From the NCBI RefSeq assembly GCF_037688875.1, contig NZ_JAWDIE010000012.1:45580-109579 (forward strand): 64,000 bases of DNA, written 5' to 3'. Positions within the stretch are counted from its first letter, which is position 1, and every line of letters starts with the position of its first letter. The stretch comes from Amphibiibacter pelophylacis (GTDB lineage Bacteria; Pseudomonadota; Gammaproteobacteria; Burkholderiales; Burkholderiaceae_C). The notes under the pieces are model-generated. The model was given only the letters and a program-made list of their open reading frames with translations, was not told the origin of the DNA and made no database searches. The position numbers were made by a program, and so were the translations under genes. This document shows positions 19,902 to 27,918 of this stretch, piece by piece.

Positions 19902-19928
19902 AGGTCTTTCACAGAAAATATGAATGGC

Positions 19929-21479
19929 TTATTGGGTGTTGGAAATTTTTTTCTGCCAAAGTAATCTCATGGTTTTTTCAAGCTCTTGTGCGCGTGCAGC
20001 GTGATTCATCCACGGGCTACCGAGCATCCGATCGCGGATCGTCTCGCGGAAGATCTGCAGTTTCTCGGGGTTCTCGATGAAGTCAAGAACAAGCTGGATG
20101 TATTCTGCATGTGTTTTTGCAATGTATTTTTCAAGCCCGAATTTTCGCAAAATAGATGCGGTCAGGCGCTGGTTGGACAATGTGCCCTCCATGCAGACAA
20201 CAGGCAACCCCATCCAGAGTGCATGCAGTGATGTTGTCAAGCCAGAAACAGGAAATGTATCCAGCAGGATATCTGCAATATGTCCACTCTCCATATACTG
20301 TTCGAGTGGCTGGAAGTTGAGAAAATCGATCTGATCCAGGTTGAAACTGAATTCTTCAAGACGGGGCTTAATTTGCCCAAGAGCTTCGTTATCCAGCGTG
20401 GCCGAAGTCATCATCAGCAACCTGGCTGCTGGTGCTTCACGCAGAATAAGTGACCAAGTTTGAAGACATTCGGTCGATAATTTGCGAAGATTGTTCAGTG
20501 ATAAAAGAGTGGTATGGCCTTTCTCCAGGGATGGAGATTTTGTTTTCAGTGGGCTGTACCTTGGTGGGGTGTAGCTTGCCAGACAGGACATGCGGATAAC
20601 CTGCTCGCTGTGCTGCTCATCGTACTCTGCGGGATCAATATCGTGTTCACTGATCCTGAAGTCCATTTCCCGGGTGCCTGTTGTTTCTACAGCCCCCATC
20701 CATGTGGCCTGAATGGGGGCGGCACGACGTGCAATCACATCCATCCGGTTGCCTTTGGATTGGCCTGACAGATCAAGAAGAATATCAATCTTATCTTTTC
20801 GAATCAGTCGGCACGCTGCCTCCGGACTCATTTTCCGGATATTTTTCCACCCGGCAGCGTGCTTTTTGATTTCATCGGTGGCCGCGTCGTTGGCCTCGTT
20901 GCCACTGTAAATGAAAACCGGATAATTTTCGGGATCGTGGTTCCTGATATAGCCTAAAAAAAAGAATAGAACGGAGTGCTCGCGCAAGTCGGCGGACAAA
21001 ATACCGATCCGCAGTGGGCGATCCGGAGTGGAGTCAGCAGTAGTCAGCGGAGCGATTTTGGGTTGCGGCAGCTTTTGTTTCACCCAAGCTAAGCGGGCTT
21101 CGCGGACATCGGTTGCCGTGGAGCGCATGTGCAGTAATGAGTCGGAACGAATCTGCAGGCATTGTGTGTCAGTGGGGAAATGTTCCAGAACAAGATTAAT
21201 GTGCCTTAGCGCACTTTCCGCATCGCCCACCCTGAGTCTGGCCATGGCAATAAGAATTCTGGCAACGAAAAACTTTTTTTCGTCGATTTCCAGCGCACGG
21301 CGGGCAAACATCTCCGTTTTGTACCATTGGTTGGTCGTGGACATCAGGTTGCCCAGGCAAATCCAGAATTCACCTGTGTTCGGGTATTTTTCCACCAGCC
21401 CGACGCAGCGCTCGATGGCGGCTGATGTGTTTGTCTGGCCGAGTTTGTCGATAGCGAGAACTTCTTTGCCAATGTCCAT
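19929..21479 (-). CDS. TPR plus SPINDLY/OGT-type (GT41) glycosyltransferase
   Basis: This 516-aa protein combines TPR-like helical repeats (residues 1-140) with an OGT/SPINDLY catalytic region. Conserved features are LRIGILSADLREHSV (His168 at the position of the catalytic-base His), ILLDLSGQSKGNRMDVIARR, PIQATWMGAVETTG, NNLRKLS with Lys333 in the nucleotide-sugar site, and LDTFPVSGLTTSLHALWMG. Family members move GlcNAc, glucose or fucose from nucleotide sugars to Ser/Thr. The common DLSGHT His is Gln here (DLSGQS). It lies just downstream of fliB and a flagellin gene, so flagellin is the probable acceptor, by inference. The donor sugar cannot be told. Confidence 0.85.
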   Translation of the reverse strand: MDIGKEVLAIDKLGQTNTSAAIERCVGLVEKYPNTGEFWICLGNLMSTTNQWYKTEMFARRALEIDEKKFFVARILIAMARLRVGDAESALRHINLVLEHFPTDTQCLQIRSDSLLHMRSTATDVREARLAWVKQKLPQPKIAPLTTADSTPDRPLRIGILSADLREHSVLFFFLGYIRNHDPENYPVFIYSGNEANDAATDEIKKHAAGWKNIRKMSPEAACRLIRKDKIDILLDLSGQSKGNRMDVIARRAAPIQATWMGAVETTGTREMDFRISEHDIDPAEYDEQHSEQVIRMSCLASYTPPRYSPLKTKSPSLEKGHTTLLSLNNLRKLSTECLQTWSLILREAPAARLLMMTSATLDNEALGQIKPRLEEFSFNLDQIDFLNFQPLEQYMESGHIADILLDTFPVSGLTTSLHALWMGLPVVCMEGTLSNQRLTASILRKFGLEKYIAKTHAEYIQLVLDFIENPEKLQIFRETIRDRMLGSPWMNHAARAQELEKTMRLLWQKKISNTQ

Positions 21480-21518
21480 GGGTCTGCAGTGTGGGCTGTG
21501 TTCAGAGTGATTAGGGTA

Positions 21519-22787
21519 TCAGTCGCCTAAAATAATCAGTGCGGCGGCTGAACTATTGAGTTGATTGTTTTTCAGGTTGCGTATCCAGTCTGCGTGCAGA
21601 GCGGTGTTGTGCTCGATATGTCGCGATAGCAGATAGGTTATTCTGACAACATCGCTTAATACAGGGGAGTTGTTTTTTTGGAGTGCGCTTGCGCACAATA
21701 GCATGCGGGTCAAAGTGTATTTAAGGGCCAAAGACAGGAAATTGGATTCCAAGTCTTCGGCACTGAGTACATGGGTGTACCACATGTTTCGCCACAGATC
21801 ATTGCGGATCAGATTTTTAAGCGCCCAAGGTGATTTTTTTTCAAGCTCATGCACTCGCTCTGCGCCTGATTGAAAAACTGCAGACCAATTCTGTACGCTG
21901 CCCAGCAGCAGCTGAATCTCTGATGATGCAGGCAAATATTTTTGGATGAGGTTGATGCTGGCCTGCATGATGGCCAGCTGGACGCTGCGGTTTTCTGCTG
22001 CATTCAGGCTGGCGATAGAATCCAGATGGTGTTGTATTGTCGCTTCATTCCAGCTTTCGAGCAGATCGGCCAGCTGACCTGTATAAATCTGCATCGACTG
22101 TTCCATGTGCTCTTCGGGGTGGGCTTGGTTATATGCCTTCCAGTTGCATTGCCATTGGGCCACCTGTCGGACCAGGAGCGCCCAAAGCTGCATGGCCTGC
22201 AGGCTTGTCGGGGCCATGTCGGTGATCCAAAGCAGGCGGTCGCGCAAGGCTATGGCACACACACTGTGCACTTCCCGAAGGATTCCGCTGCCTATTTCCA
22301 GTTCGTGCGGGCGCGGCATGTCCAGCGGGGTCTCAAACTGCTGCAGTGAGCACAGGTCCAGGGTCATGGCGTCGGCACTGTCGAGCGCCAGGCGTGCCGC
22401 TTCGGGGCAACTCAGGGTGGCGGACACGTGGACCTGCCCGGCGATGCTGTGAAACAGACGTGGAAAGTTGCGGCAAGTGGCTGACAGGGCCTGCTCACCC
22501 ATGCTGTTCTGAATATCGCACAGCCCCTGATCGTTGTGCATGGGGCAGCGTCCATCCGGTCGCATTACCAGCTTGCCCGCAATCTCGTCTTTGCTACCCT
22601 TGTCAGCCAGAGGCTCAAGGTGCTGGTTTACCGGGTGGAGGGGGATCGATTTATACCGGTTCCAGGTTTGTCGATCCAGTGTCACGGACCAGCCACCGTC
22701 GCAGCAGCTTTGGGGACAACTGCCTCCGATGCAGGCAAAGCGTTGCAGGTAGCGTGGAGTTTGAGCTTGGGGGCTGAAGCGGGACAT
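21519..22787 (-). CDS. fliB: FliB-family flagellin lysine N-methylase
   Basis: FliB methylates surface lysines of flagellin. The product has the family's Cys cluster near its N terminus, FACIGGSCPQSCCDGGW, followed by a further Cys set (GRCPMHND, GLCDIQNSMG, TCRNFPRLFH) that fits an iron-sulfur centre; published work on Salmonella FliB reports a [4Fe-4S]-dependent methyl transfer. The remaining 250 residues are helical and less conserved. I favour the ATG at 22787 (MSRFSPQ); an earlier ATG at 22799 adds four residues. It follows the flagellin gene on the same strand but behind a terminator, so it probably has its own promoter in the 115-bp gap. The OGT-type gene follows after 40 bp. Confidence 0.85.
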   Translation of the reverse strand: MSRFSPQAQTPRYLQRFACIGGSCPQSCCDGGWSVTLDRQTWNRYKSIPLHPVNQHLEPLADKGSKDEIAGKLVMRPDGRCPMHNDQGLCDIQNSMGEQALSATCRNFPRLFHSIAGQVHVSATLSCPEAARLALDSADAMTLDLCSLQQFETPLDMPRPHELEIGSGILREVHSVCAIALRDRLLWITDMAPTSLQAMQLWALLVRQVAQWQCNWKAYNQAHPEEHMEQSMQIYTGQLADLLESWNEATIQHHLDSIASLNAAENRSVQLAIMQASINLIQKYLPASSEIQLLLGSVQNWSAVFQSGAERVHELEKKSPWALKNLIRNDLWRNMWYTHVLSAEDLESNFLSLALKYTLTRMLLCASALQKNNSPVLSDVVRITYLLSRHIEHNTALHADWIRNLKNNQLNSSAAALIILGD

Positions 22788-22920
22788 GGCAGGACACACA
22801 TTTGTCAGAGTGGTGCTTATTGTCTGGCTTGGCCGGAGGGTGTGAAGCGGCGATCACTGATGCTTTCCGGACTCAGTTCCTGGGTCGTCAGGCCTGGACT
22901 GTACAGCGCCGCCGCCCACA

Positions 22921-22947
22921 AAAAAACCCGCCTTACGGCGGGTTTTA
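22921..22947 (-). terminator. Rho-independent terminator of the flagellin gene
   Basis: An eight-base perfect stem (AACCCGCC pairing with GGCGGGTT) around a four-base loop is followed on the minus strand by a T run. It lies 18 bp past the flagellin stop and separates flagellin transcription from fliB. Confidence 0.85.
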
Positions 22948-22964
22948 GAGGGACTGTGCCGTGA

Positions 22965-24140
22965 TCAGCGCAGCAGCTGCAGCACCGACTGGGGCGCCTG
23001 GTTCGCTTGGGCCAGCATGGCCTGTGAAGCCTGCTGCAGCACTTGGCTGCGGCTCAAGTTGGCCGTTTCCATGGCGTAGTTGGTGTCCATGATGCGACTG
23101 CGGGCTGCCGACTGGTTTTCAGACGATACCTGCAGGTTGCTGATGACGGCATCCATGCGGGACTGAGCTGCACCGAAAGTCGCACGAGTCGAATTGACTT
23201 TGTCGATTGCCGTATCCAGAGCATTAACCACGGCATCAATTGAATTATTATCACCCGATATGCCGCTGCCGGCGGTGGTGCCAATACGAAGCAGCAAGCT
23301 ATAAGCTGCACTACCTTTGTCGAATTGCGATACCGTGGCTGTGGCGGCTGTCGATTGCGTTGTTGCAGCGTTGATGGCCTTGCCTTGCAGTGCCTCCCCC
23401 ACCAGTCCTTGAACAGTCGAGGCACCATTTACCGAGCTGTTGCTAGCATAACCAAGTTTTTGCAGTAAAGTGGATTGGCTGTCACGGCTCAATTCACTCC
23501 ATTTGCTAGTGGCTGTCGCAGCTGTAGTGCCGTCGGTAGCCTTAAGTGTACCTGCTAGTGTACCTACGACAGTTGCTGCGGTATCGGTCGCGTTAACTGC
23601 AGTTCCTGTGCCAGGCGCTGTAATTGCTGTCATCGCCGGATCCTGAGTCAGATCAACCCCGGCGATATCAATTTTGTCACTAGCGGAAGTTCCTGCCCCC
23701 ACTTGGAAGGTGATGTTACTGTCGCCACCTAAAACTGCTTTGCCGTTAAATTTAGTATTTGCAATAACGCGGGTAATTTCTTCGCGCAGCTGACCGTATT
23801 CGGAGTTCAGAGAATCTTTGTCAGCTTGACTGTTTGTGCCGTTGCGGGCCTGAATGGCCAGTTCACGCATACGCTGCATATTGGAGCCGATTTGGGACAG
23901 GCCGCCTTCAGCCGTCTGTGCCATCGAAATGCCATCGTTGGCATTGCGCTGGGCGACATTCATGCCCTTGACCTGAGCGTTCATGCGCTCTGCAATCGCC
24001 AGACCGGCGGCGTCATCTTTGGCGCTGTTCACGCGCAGGCCCGACGACAGACGGTTCATGGTGGTCGCAAGGCTGGCCGAGTTGGTCATCAGGTTGCGCT
24101 GCGAAGTCATCGACATGATGTTGGTATTGACGCCGGACAT
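22965..24140 (-). CDS. fliC: Flagellin
   Basis: This 391-aa filament protein has the conserved D0/D1 regions at both ends: the N-terminal part with LATTMNRLSSGLRVNSAKDD, GLAIAERMNAQVKG and NDGISMAQTAEGGL, and the C-terminal part with AQSRMDAVISNLQVSSENQ and ending in APQSVLQLLR. The central D2-like region (about 150-300) is rich in Thr, Ala and Ser, giving many possible O-glycosylation sites, and has a few Lys that FliB could methylate. The gene has a near-consensus sigma-28 promoter, a strong ribosome site (AGGAG) and a terminator, which fits a highly expressed late flagellar gene. Confidence 0.97.
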   Translation of the reverse strand: MSGVNTNIMSMTSQRNLMTNSASLATTMNRLSSGLRVNSAKDDAAGLAIAERMNAQVKGMNVAQRNANDGISMAQTAEGGLSQIGSNMQRMRELAIQARNGTNSQADKDSLNSEYGQLREEITRVIANTKFNGKAVLGGDSNITFQVGAGTSASDKIDIAGVDLTQDPAMTAITAPGTGTAVNATDTAATVVGTLAGTLKATDGTTAATATSKWSELSRDSQSTLLQKLGYASNSSVNGASTVQGLVGEALQGKAINAATTQSTAATATVSQFDKGSAAYSLLLRIGTTAGSGISGDNNSIDAVVNALDTAIDKVNSTRATFGAAQSRMDAVISNLQVSSENQSAARSRIMDTNYAMETANLSRSQVLQQASQAMLAQANQAPQSVLQLLR

Positions 24141-24187
24141 GGTTTTCTCCTAAAAAGAAAGAAAGTAACAGTGAGTGGATGCTTGGG

Positions 24188-24214
24188 TTATCGACGCTGG
24201 GCGGGTGGACTTTA
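24188..24214 (-). promoter_or_regulatory. Sigma-28 (FliA) promoter of flagellin
   Basis: On the minus strand, TAAAGTCC (24214-24207) is followed by exactly 11 bases and then GTCGATAA (24195-24188). The FliA consensus is TAAAGTTT-N11-GCCGATAA, so only a few positions differ. It lies about 50 bp upstream of the flagellin ATG. The rest of the 24141-24479 intergenic stretch holds the mqsR promoter, a palindrome, and nothing else that I recognise. Confidence 0.88.
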
Positions 24215-24405
24215 GGAATTTTCTTGGGTGAAAAACTCTTTAAGTTCAATCGCTTGCTGCCGAATGCTGCGCGCTTCACTGGCTGGTTGGCAGGAGGGTG
24301 GCCGTGTGTGTTGTGGCCGGGTGTGGGTCCTGCGCCAGGCGGGTGCCGTGTGCTGCATGAACCTGTTATCGAACGCTTGTGCGGGCGACTTTAGGGCTGA
24401 TTTTT

Positions 24406-24425
24406 TGCCGACATCATCGTCGGCA
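24406..24425. promoter_or_regulatory. Palindrome upstream of mqsRA (possible operator)
   Basis: TGCCGAC and GTCGGCA form an inverted repeat around six bases. It is preceded, not followed, by a T run on the plus strand, so it is not a terminator for either strand. Its place just upstream of the mqsR -35 box makes an operator possible, but it does not resemble the published E. coli MqsA site. Confidence 0.35.
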
Positions 24426-24443
24426 CATCCGAAATTAACCAAC

Positions 24444-24472
24444 TTGCCAATAACAGGTCATCGCGCTAGAGT
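24444..24472 (+). promoter_or_regulatory. Predicted mqsR promoter giving a leaderless transcript
   Basis: TTGCCA (24444-24449) and TAGAGT (24467-24472) are spaced by 17 bases. The mqsR ATG lies at 24480, seven bases beyond the -10 box, where transcription would start. No Shine-Dalgarno sequence is present, so a leaderless mRNA is predicted. Confidence 0.5.
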
Positions 24473-24479
24473 AGCACCC

Positions 24480-24776
24480 ATGGAAAAGTCAACCCCGCAC
24501 TGCAAGCTGGCTGTAGTTAAGGCCCTCGTGACTGCGGGCCATGTCCGCACAACGAACGCAGCGCGGCAGGGTGCCACGGCTCTTGGGCTGAATCTGGCCG
24601 ACATGCTGGCGGTCGTCCTGTCCCTGCGGGCGGCGGATTTCTACAAGAGCATGACGACGTACGCCGATCACACGGTGTGGCAGGACGTCTATCGGCCGCG
24701 TACCCAAGTGGGCGATGTGTACCTGAAGCTGACGGTCATTGACGATGTCCTGATCGTGTCATTCAAGGAGTTATGA
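24480..24776 (+). CDS. mqsR: MqsR-type mRNA interferase toxin
   Basis: MqsR is a ribosome-independent endoribonuclease that in E. coli cuts mRNA at GCU. The 98-aa product opens MEKSTPHCKLAVVKALV and carries the family's RAADFYKSMTTYADHTVWQDVY and DVYLKLTVIDDVLIVSFKEL stretches, ending where MqsR does. The stop overlaps the mqsA start by four bases. I chose the ATG at 24480; the open frame upstream is not MqsR-like. It sits inside the flagellar region, between the flagellin and fliR operons, on the opposite strand to both. Confidence 0.9.
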   Translation: MEKSTPHCKLAVVKALVTAGHVRTTNAARQGATALGLNLADMLAVVLSLRAADFYKSMTTYADHTVWQDVYRPRTQVGDVYLKLTVIDDVLIVSFKEL

Positions 24777-25180
24777 CGATGAAATGCCCTGTCTGCGGCG
24801 CTGCGGCGCTGATCCGCGACACCCGTGATCTGCCCTACACCTACAAAGGGGAGAGCATGGTGATTGCAGCGGTAACTGCCGATTTTTGTCCGGCCTGCGG
24901 CGAGTCAGTGACCGATCTGGCCGAGTCTGACCGCGTGATGCAGGAAATGCGAGCGTTCAACCGGCAGGTCAATGCCGCCTCGGTGGACTTGGACTTCATT
25001 GTGAACGTGCGTCGCAAGCTGGGCCTGGGGCAGCGCGAGGCGGCCGAGATTTTCGGGGGAGGCGTCAACGCTTTTTCGCGTTACGAAAACGGCAAAACAC
25101 GGCCACCTGTGGCGCTGGTCAAGCTGCTGAAGCTGCTGGACCGCCATCCTGATCTGTTGGGTGAGCTGCGTTCACACTGA
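24773..25180 (+). CDS. mqsA: MqsA-type zinc-binding antitoxin and autorepressor
   Basis: MqsA neutralises MqsR and represses the pair's promoter. The 135-aa protein has an N-terminal zinc site of two CxxC pairs (Cys5/Cys8 and Cys39/Cys42) and a C-terminal helix-turn-helix (about 75-125: REAAEIFGGGVNAFSRYENG). Length and domain order match the family. It overlaps mqsR by ATGA; a second ATG six bases later is better placed for the AAGGAG ribosome site. Confidence 0.92.
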   Translation: MTMKCPVCGAAALIRDTRDLPYTYKGESMVIAAVTADFCPACGESVTDLAESDRVMQEMRAFNRQVNAASVDLDFIVNVRRKLGLGQREAAEIFGGGVNAFSRYENGKTRPPVALVKLLKLLDRHPDLLGELRSH

Positions 25181-25189
25181 TCCCGTCCC

Positions 25190-25951
25190 TCACCGCCACA
25201 CCCCCAGCATCTTCTCCATCGCAAACACAAAGGGCTGCTGCATGCCGGGCAGCGAGAAGGTCAGGGCGACCAGGCCCAGCGTCACGGTGAGCGGAAAGCC
25301 GATGCTGAACAGATTCATCTGCGGCGCCACGCGGGTGATGATGCCCATGACCAGGTTGATGAAGAGCAGCAGACCCACGATGGGCAGGGCGCTCCACAGC
25401 CCCAGGCGGAAGAGCTCGGCGCCCCACAGTTCGGGGCGCACCTGGGCCAGGAAGGCGAAGGGCTGCGCGCTGACGGGGAAAGCGTCGAAGCTGTGGATGA
25501 CCGCTGCGATGACCAGCACATGCCCGTTGATGGTGACAAACAGGAAGTTGGCCATATTGGTGTAGAGCCGCGTCACCGCCGTGGACTGGCTGGCGCTGAC
25601 CGGATCGAAAAAGGCCGCGAAGTTCAGGCCCATCTGCAGGCCGATGATTTCCCCGGCCAGCTCAATGGCGGCAAAGACCAGGCGCACCGAAAAGCCGACG
25701 GCGATGCCGATCAGTACCTGCTGCAGCACCAGCTGCCAGACCATGGGCGCATCCAGCGGCAGCAGCGGGGCGGGCGCCAGCCCGGCCTGAGCGGCCAGCG
25801 CGATGGCAAAAGCCAGACCCACGCGCACCCGCATGGGCACCATGCGCGAGCCCAGCAGCGGCATGGCCGACAACAGCGCCAGCACGCGCAGGAAAGGCCA
25901 CAGCACCGGGGTCAGCCAGCCCAGGATCTGGGCTTCGGTCACGGTGAACAT
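25190..25951 (-). CDS. fliR: Flagellar export gate protein FliR
   Basis: FliR is part of the membrane export gate of the flagellar type III secretion system. The 253-aa protein has about six hydrophobic segments, with the conserved start LGWLTPVLWPFLRVLALLSAMP and the GEIIGLQMGLNFAAFFDP segment. It is the last gene of the fliLMNOPQR series, ending 9 bp from the convergent mqsA stop. Confidence 0.95.
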   Translation of the reverse strand: MFTVTEAQILGWLTPVLWPFLRVLALLSAMPLLGSRMVPMRVRVGLAFAIALAAQAGLAPAPLLPLDAPMVWQLVLQQVLIGIAVGFSVRLVFAAIELAGEIIGLQMGLNFAAFFDPVSASQSTAVTRLYTNMANFLFVTINGHVLVIAAVIHSFDAFPVSAQPFAFLAQVRPELWGAELFRLGLWSALPIVGLLLFINLVMGIITRVAPQMNLFSIGFPLTVTLGLVALTFSLPGMQQPFVFAMEKMLGVWR

Positions 25952-25981
25952 GGTGGCGGAGCGTCTGTGTGCAGGGGGCCG

Positions 25982-26254
25982 TCAGCCCACCACCTGCGGA
26001 ATCATCATCAGCAGGCGACGGATGAAATCGACCAGCGTGGTGATCATCCACGGCCCGACCAGCATCAGCACCAGCATGGCCGCGACGATCTTGGGCACGA
26101 AAGACAGCGTGGCCTCGTTGATCTGCGTGGCGGCCTGGAAAATGCTGATCACCAGGCCCACGCCCAGCGCGGTCAGCAGCAGCGGTGCGGCGACCGTGAG
26201 CAGCTGGGTCAGCGCCTGCTGTCCCAGGGTGAAAACCAGTTGCGCGTCCAGCAT
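25982..26254 (-). CDS. fliQ: Flagellar export gate protein FliQ
   Basis: This 90-aa protein has two hydrophobic helices, typical of FliQ, with PLLLTALGVGLVISIFQAAT and TLSFVPKIVAA, which join FliP and FliR in the export gate. It lies between fliP and fliR with 23-30 bp gaps. Confidence 0.95.
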   Translation of the reverse strand: MLDAQLVFTLGQQALTQLLTVAAPLLLTALGVGLVISIFQAATQINEATLSFVPKIVAAMLVLMLVGPWMITTLVDFIRRLLMMIPQVVG

Positions 26255-26277
26255 GGGGGCTCCGGGGGCGGTTGGGT

Positions 26278-27036
26278 CTAAGTGGCGAAGGAGGCGGCCA
26301 GCGACCCGATGAGCAGGTTCCAGCCGTCGGCCAGCACGAACAGCATGATCTTGAAGGGCAGCGCGACCATGACCGGCGACAGCATCATCATGCCCAGCGA
26401 CATCAGCACGCTGGCCACGACCAGGTCGATGATCAGAAACGGAATGAAGACCACAAAGGCGATCTGGAAGGCGCTTTTCAGCTCGCTGGTCACGTAGGCG
26501 GGGACCAGCACGCGAAAGGGCACGGCCTCGGGCGCGGTGGCGGGGTTTTCCTTGGCCAGATTCAGGAAAAGCTGCATGTCCGACTGACGCGTCTGGCGGA
26601 TCATGAAAGTGCGCAGCGGCACCTGCGCGCGCGCGGTGGCTTCCTCGAACGTGATGGTCTGGTCGCTGTAGGGCTTCCAGGCGTCCTGGTAGACCTTGTC
26701 GATGGTCGGGCCCATGACGAAAAAGGACAGAAACAGCGCCAGCCCGATGATGACCTGGTTGGGCGGTGCCGACTGCGTGCCCAGCGCCTGGCGCGTCAGG
26801 CTCAGCACGATGACGATGCGCGTGAAGGGCGACATCAGCAGCAGCAGCGCCGGGATGAAGTTCAGCGCCGTGAAAAACAGCAGCGTCTGGATGGGCACCG
26901 AGTAGCTGGTGCCGCCGCCCGATTGCCCGACCAGCAGCGGCAGCGTGGCCTGCGCCAGGGCAGTTCCCGGCAGCGCCAGGAGCAGTGCGGCGGCGCCAGC
27001 GGCAGCGGCACCAGCCCTCCAGCGGCGGGCGCTCAT
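26278..27036 (-). CDS. fliP: Flagellar export gate protein FliP
   Basis: FliP forms the core of the flagellar export gate. The 252-aa protein has a cleavable signal peptide ending near ALPGTALAQA, as FliP usually does, then four membrane helices and conserved SPFTRIVIVLSLTRQALGTQ, and LKSAFQIAFVVFIPFLIIDL near the end. The ATG at 27036 overlaps the fliO stop by four bases; a longer frame upstream reads fliO out of frame. Confidence 0.95.
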   Translation of the reverse strand: MSARRWRAGAAAAGAAALLLALPGTALAQATLPLLVGQSGGGTSYSVPIQTLLFFTALNFIPALLLLMSPFTRIVIVLSLTRQALGTQSAPPNQVIIGLALFLSFFVMGPTIDKVYQDAWKPYSDQTITFEEATARAQVPLRTFMIRQTRQSDMQLFLNLAKENPATAPEAVPFRVLVPAYVTSELKSAFQIAFVVFIPFLIIDLVVASVLMSLGMMMLSPVMVALPFKIMLFVLADGWNLLIGSLAASFAT

Positions 27037-27425
27037 GAGGGCGCGCCCGGTCTGGCCTGCGCGAGCGCCTGCTGGAAATCCACCGGATCCGCGCTGGGGG
27101 TTAAAGGCGCGCCATCGACCGCGTACTGCTGCAGCAGCGTCACACCGGCGCTGCTTTGGCCCAGCAGCAGGTGGTGCAGGCTGCCGTCCGGGCGGCGCAG
27201 CTCGACGCGCATCAGGCGCTGCCCGGGCGCCAGGGCCAGGACGTCCACCAAGCGCAGGCCTTTGGCCTCGCCCCGGCGGGAGGCGGGCAGCCCGGTGATC
27301 AGGCCGCTGCGCTTGAGCCCCCACAGCACCAGCGGCACCAGCGCCAGCACCAGCAGGAACCACAGCACAGACAGCCCGGAAAACCCCGGTGTGGCGGCAG
27401 TGGTCAGGGGCGTGGCTGGGTTCAT
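27033..27425 (-). CDS. fliO: Flagellar assembly protein FliO
   Basis: FliO helps stabilise and assemble FliP. The 130-aa protein has one N-terminal membrane helix (LSVLWFLLVLALVPLVLWGL) and a small cytoplasmic beta domain with RLVDVLALAPGQRLMRVEL, which fits the family. Sequence is weakly conserved; place between fliN and fliP decides the call. It overlaps fliP by four bases. Confidence 0.88.
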   Translation of the reverse strand: MNPATPLTTAATPGFSGLSVLWFLLVLALVPLVLWGLKRSGLITGLPASRRGEAKGLRLVDVLALAPGQRLMRVELRRPDGSLHHLLLGQSSAGVTLLQQYAVDGAPLTPSADPVDFQQALAQARPGAPS

Positions 27426-27459
27426 GCGTGGGCGCTCAGTCGGGTGTGTTCAGGGGAGA

Positions 27460-27918
27460 TCAGGTCCGGCTCAGGCGGCGCATGCGCTCGCTGGGCGTGA
27501 CGATGTCGGTCAGGCGGATGCCGAACTTCTCGTTGACCACGACGACTTCGCCCTGGGCGATCAGGTAGCCGTTGACCAGCACGTCCATGGGCTCGCCCGC
27601 CATGGTTTCGAGTTCGACGACCGAGCCCTGGGCCAGCTCCAGTACGTTCTTGATGGGAATGCGCGTGCGGCCCAGCTCGACGGTGAGCTGCACGGGGATG
27701 TCCAGGATCATGTTCAGATCGCTGGCGCCCGGCGCGGCCGCCGACGAAGTCAAGCGCGAGAAGGACGCGGGGGCGACCTGCTCCGATTCCACCTTCTGGG
27801 CGACCTCGCGCGGGGCGGGGGCCGGAGCGGGCTCGGGCGCGGCGGCCTGCTGGCCTTCCAGGGCGGCGGCCCATTCGGCGGCCAGGGCGTCGTCTGCGGA
27901 CAGGTTTTCAGTATCCAT
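27460..27918 (-). CDS. fliN: Flagellar motor switch protein FliN
   Basis: FliN is part of the C-ring that switches motor rotation. The 152-aa protein has an Ala/Pro/Glu-rich N-terminal part (residues 1-60) and a C-terminal SpoA domain (about 75-150) with LNMILDIPVQLTVELGRTRI, VVELETMAGEPMDVLVNG and EKFGIRLTDIV. It overlaps fliM by 11 bases. Confidence 0.95.
   Translation of the reverse strand: MDTENLSADDALAAEWAAALEGQQAAAPEPAPAPAPREVAQKVESEQVAPASFSRLTSSAAAPGASDLNMILDIPVQLTVELGRTRIPIKNVLELAQGSVVELETMAGEPMDVLVNGYLIAQGEVVVVNEKFGIRLTDIVTPSERMRRLSRT

Noticed and set aside
24406..24425. The TGCCGAC palindrome as a terminator
   Set aside because: T tract lies before it on the plus strand and only A follows on the minus strand, so it cannot terminate either transcript.
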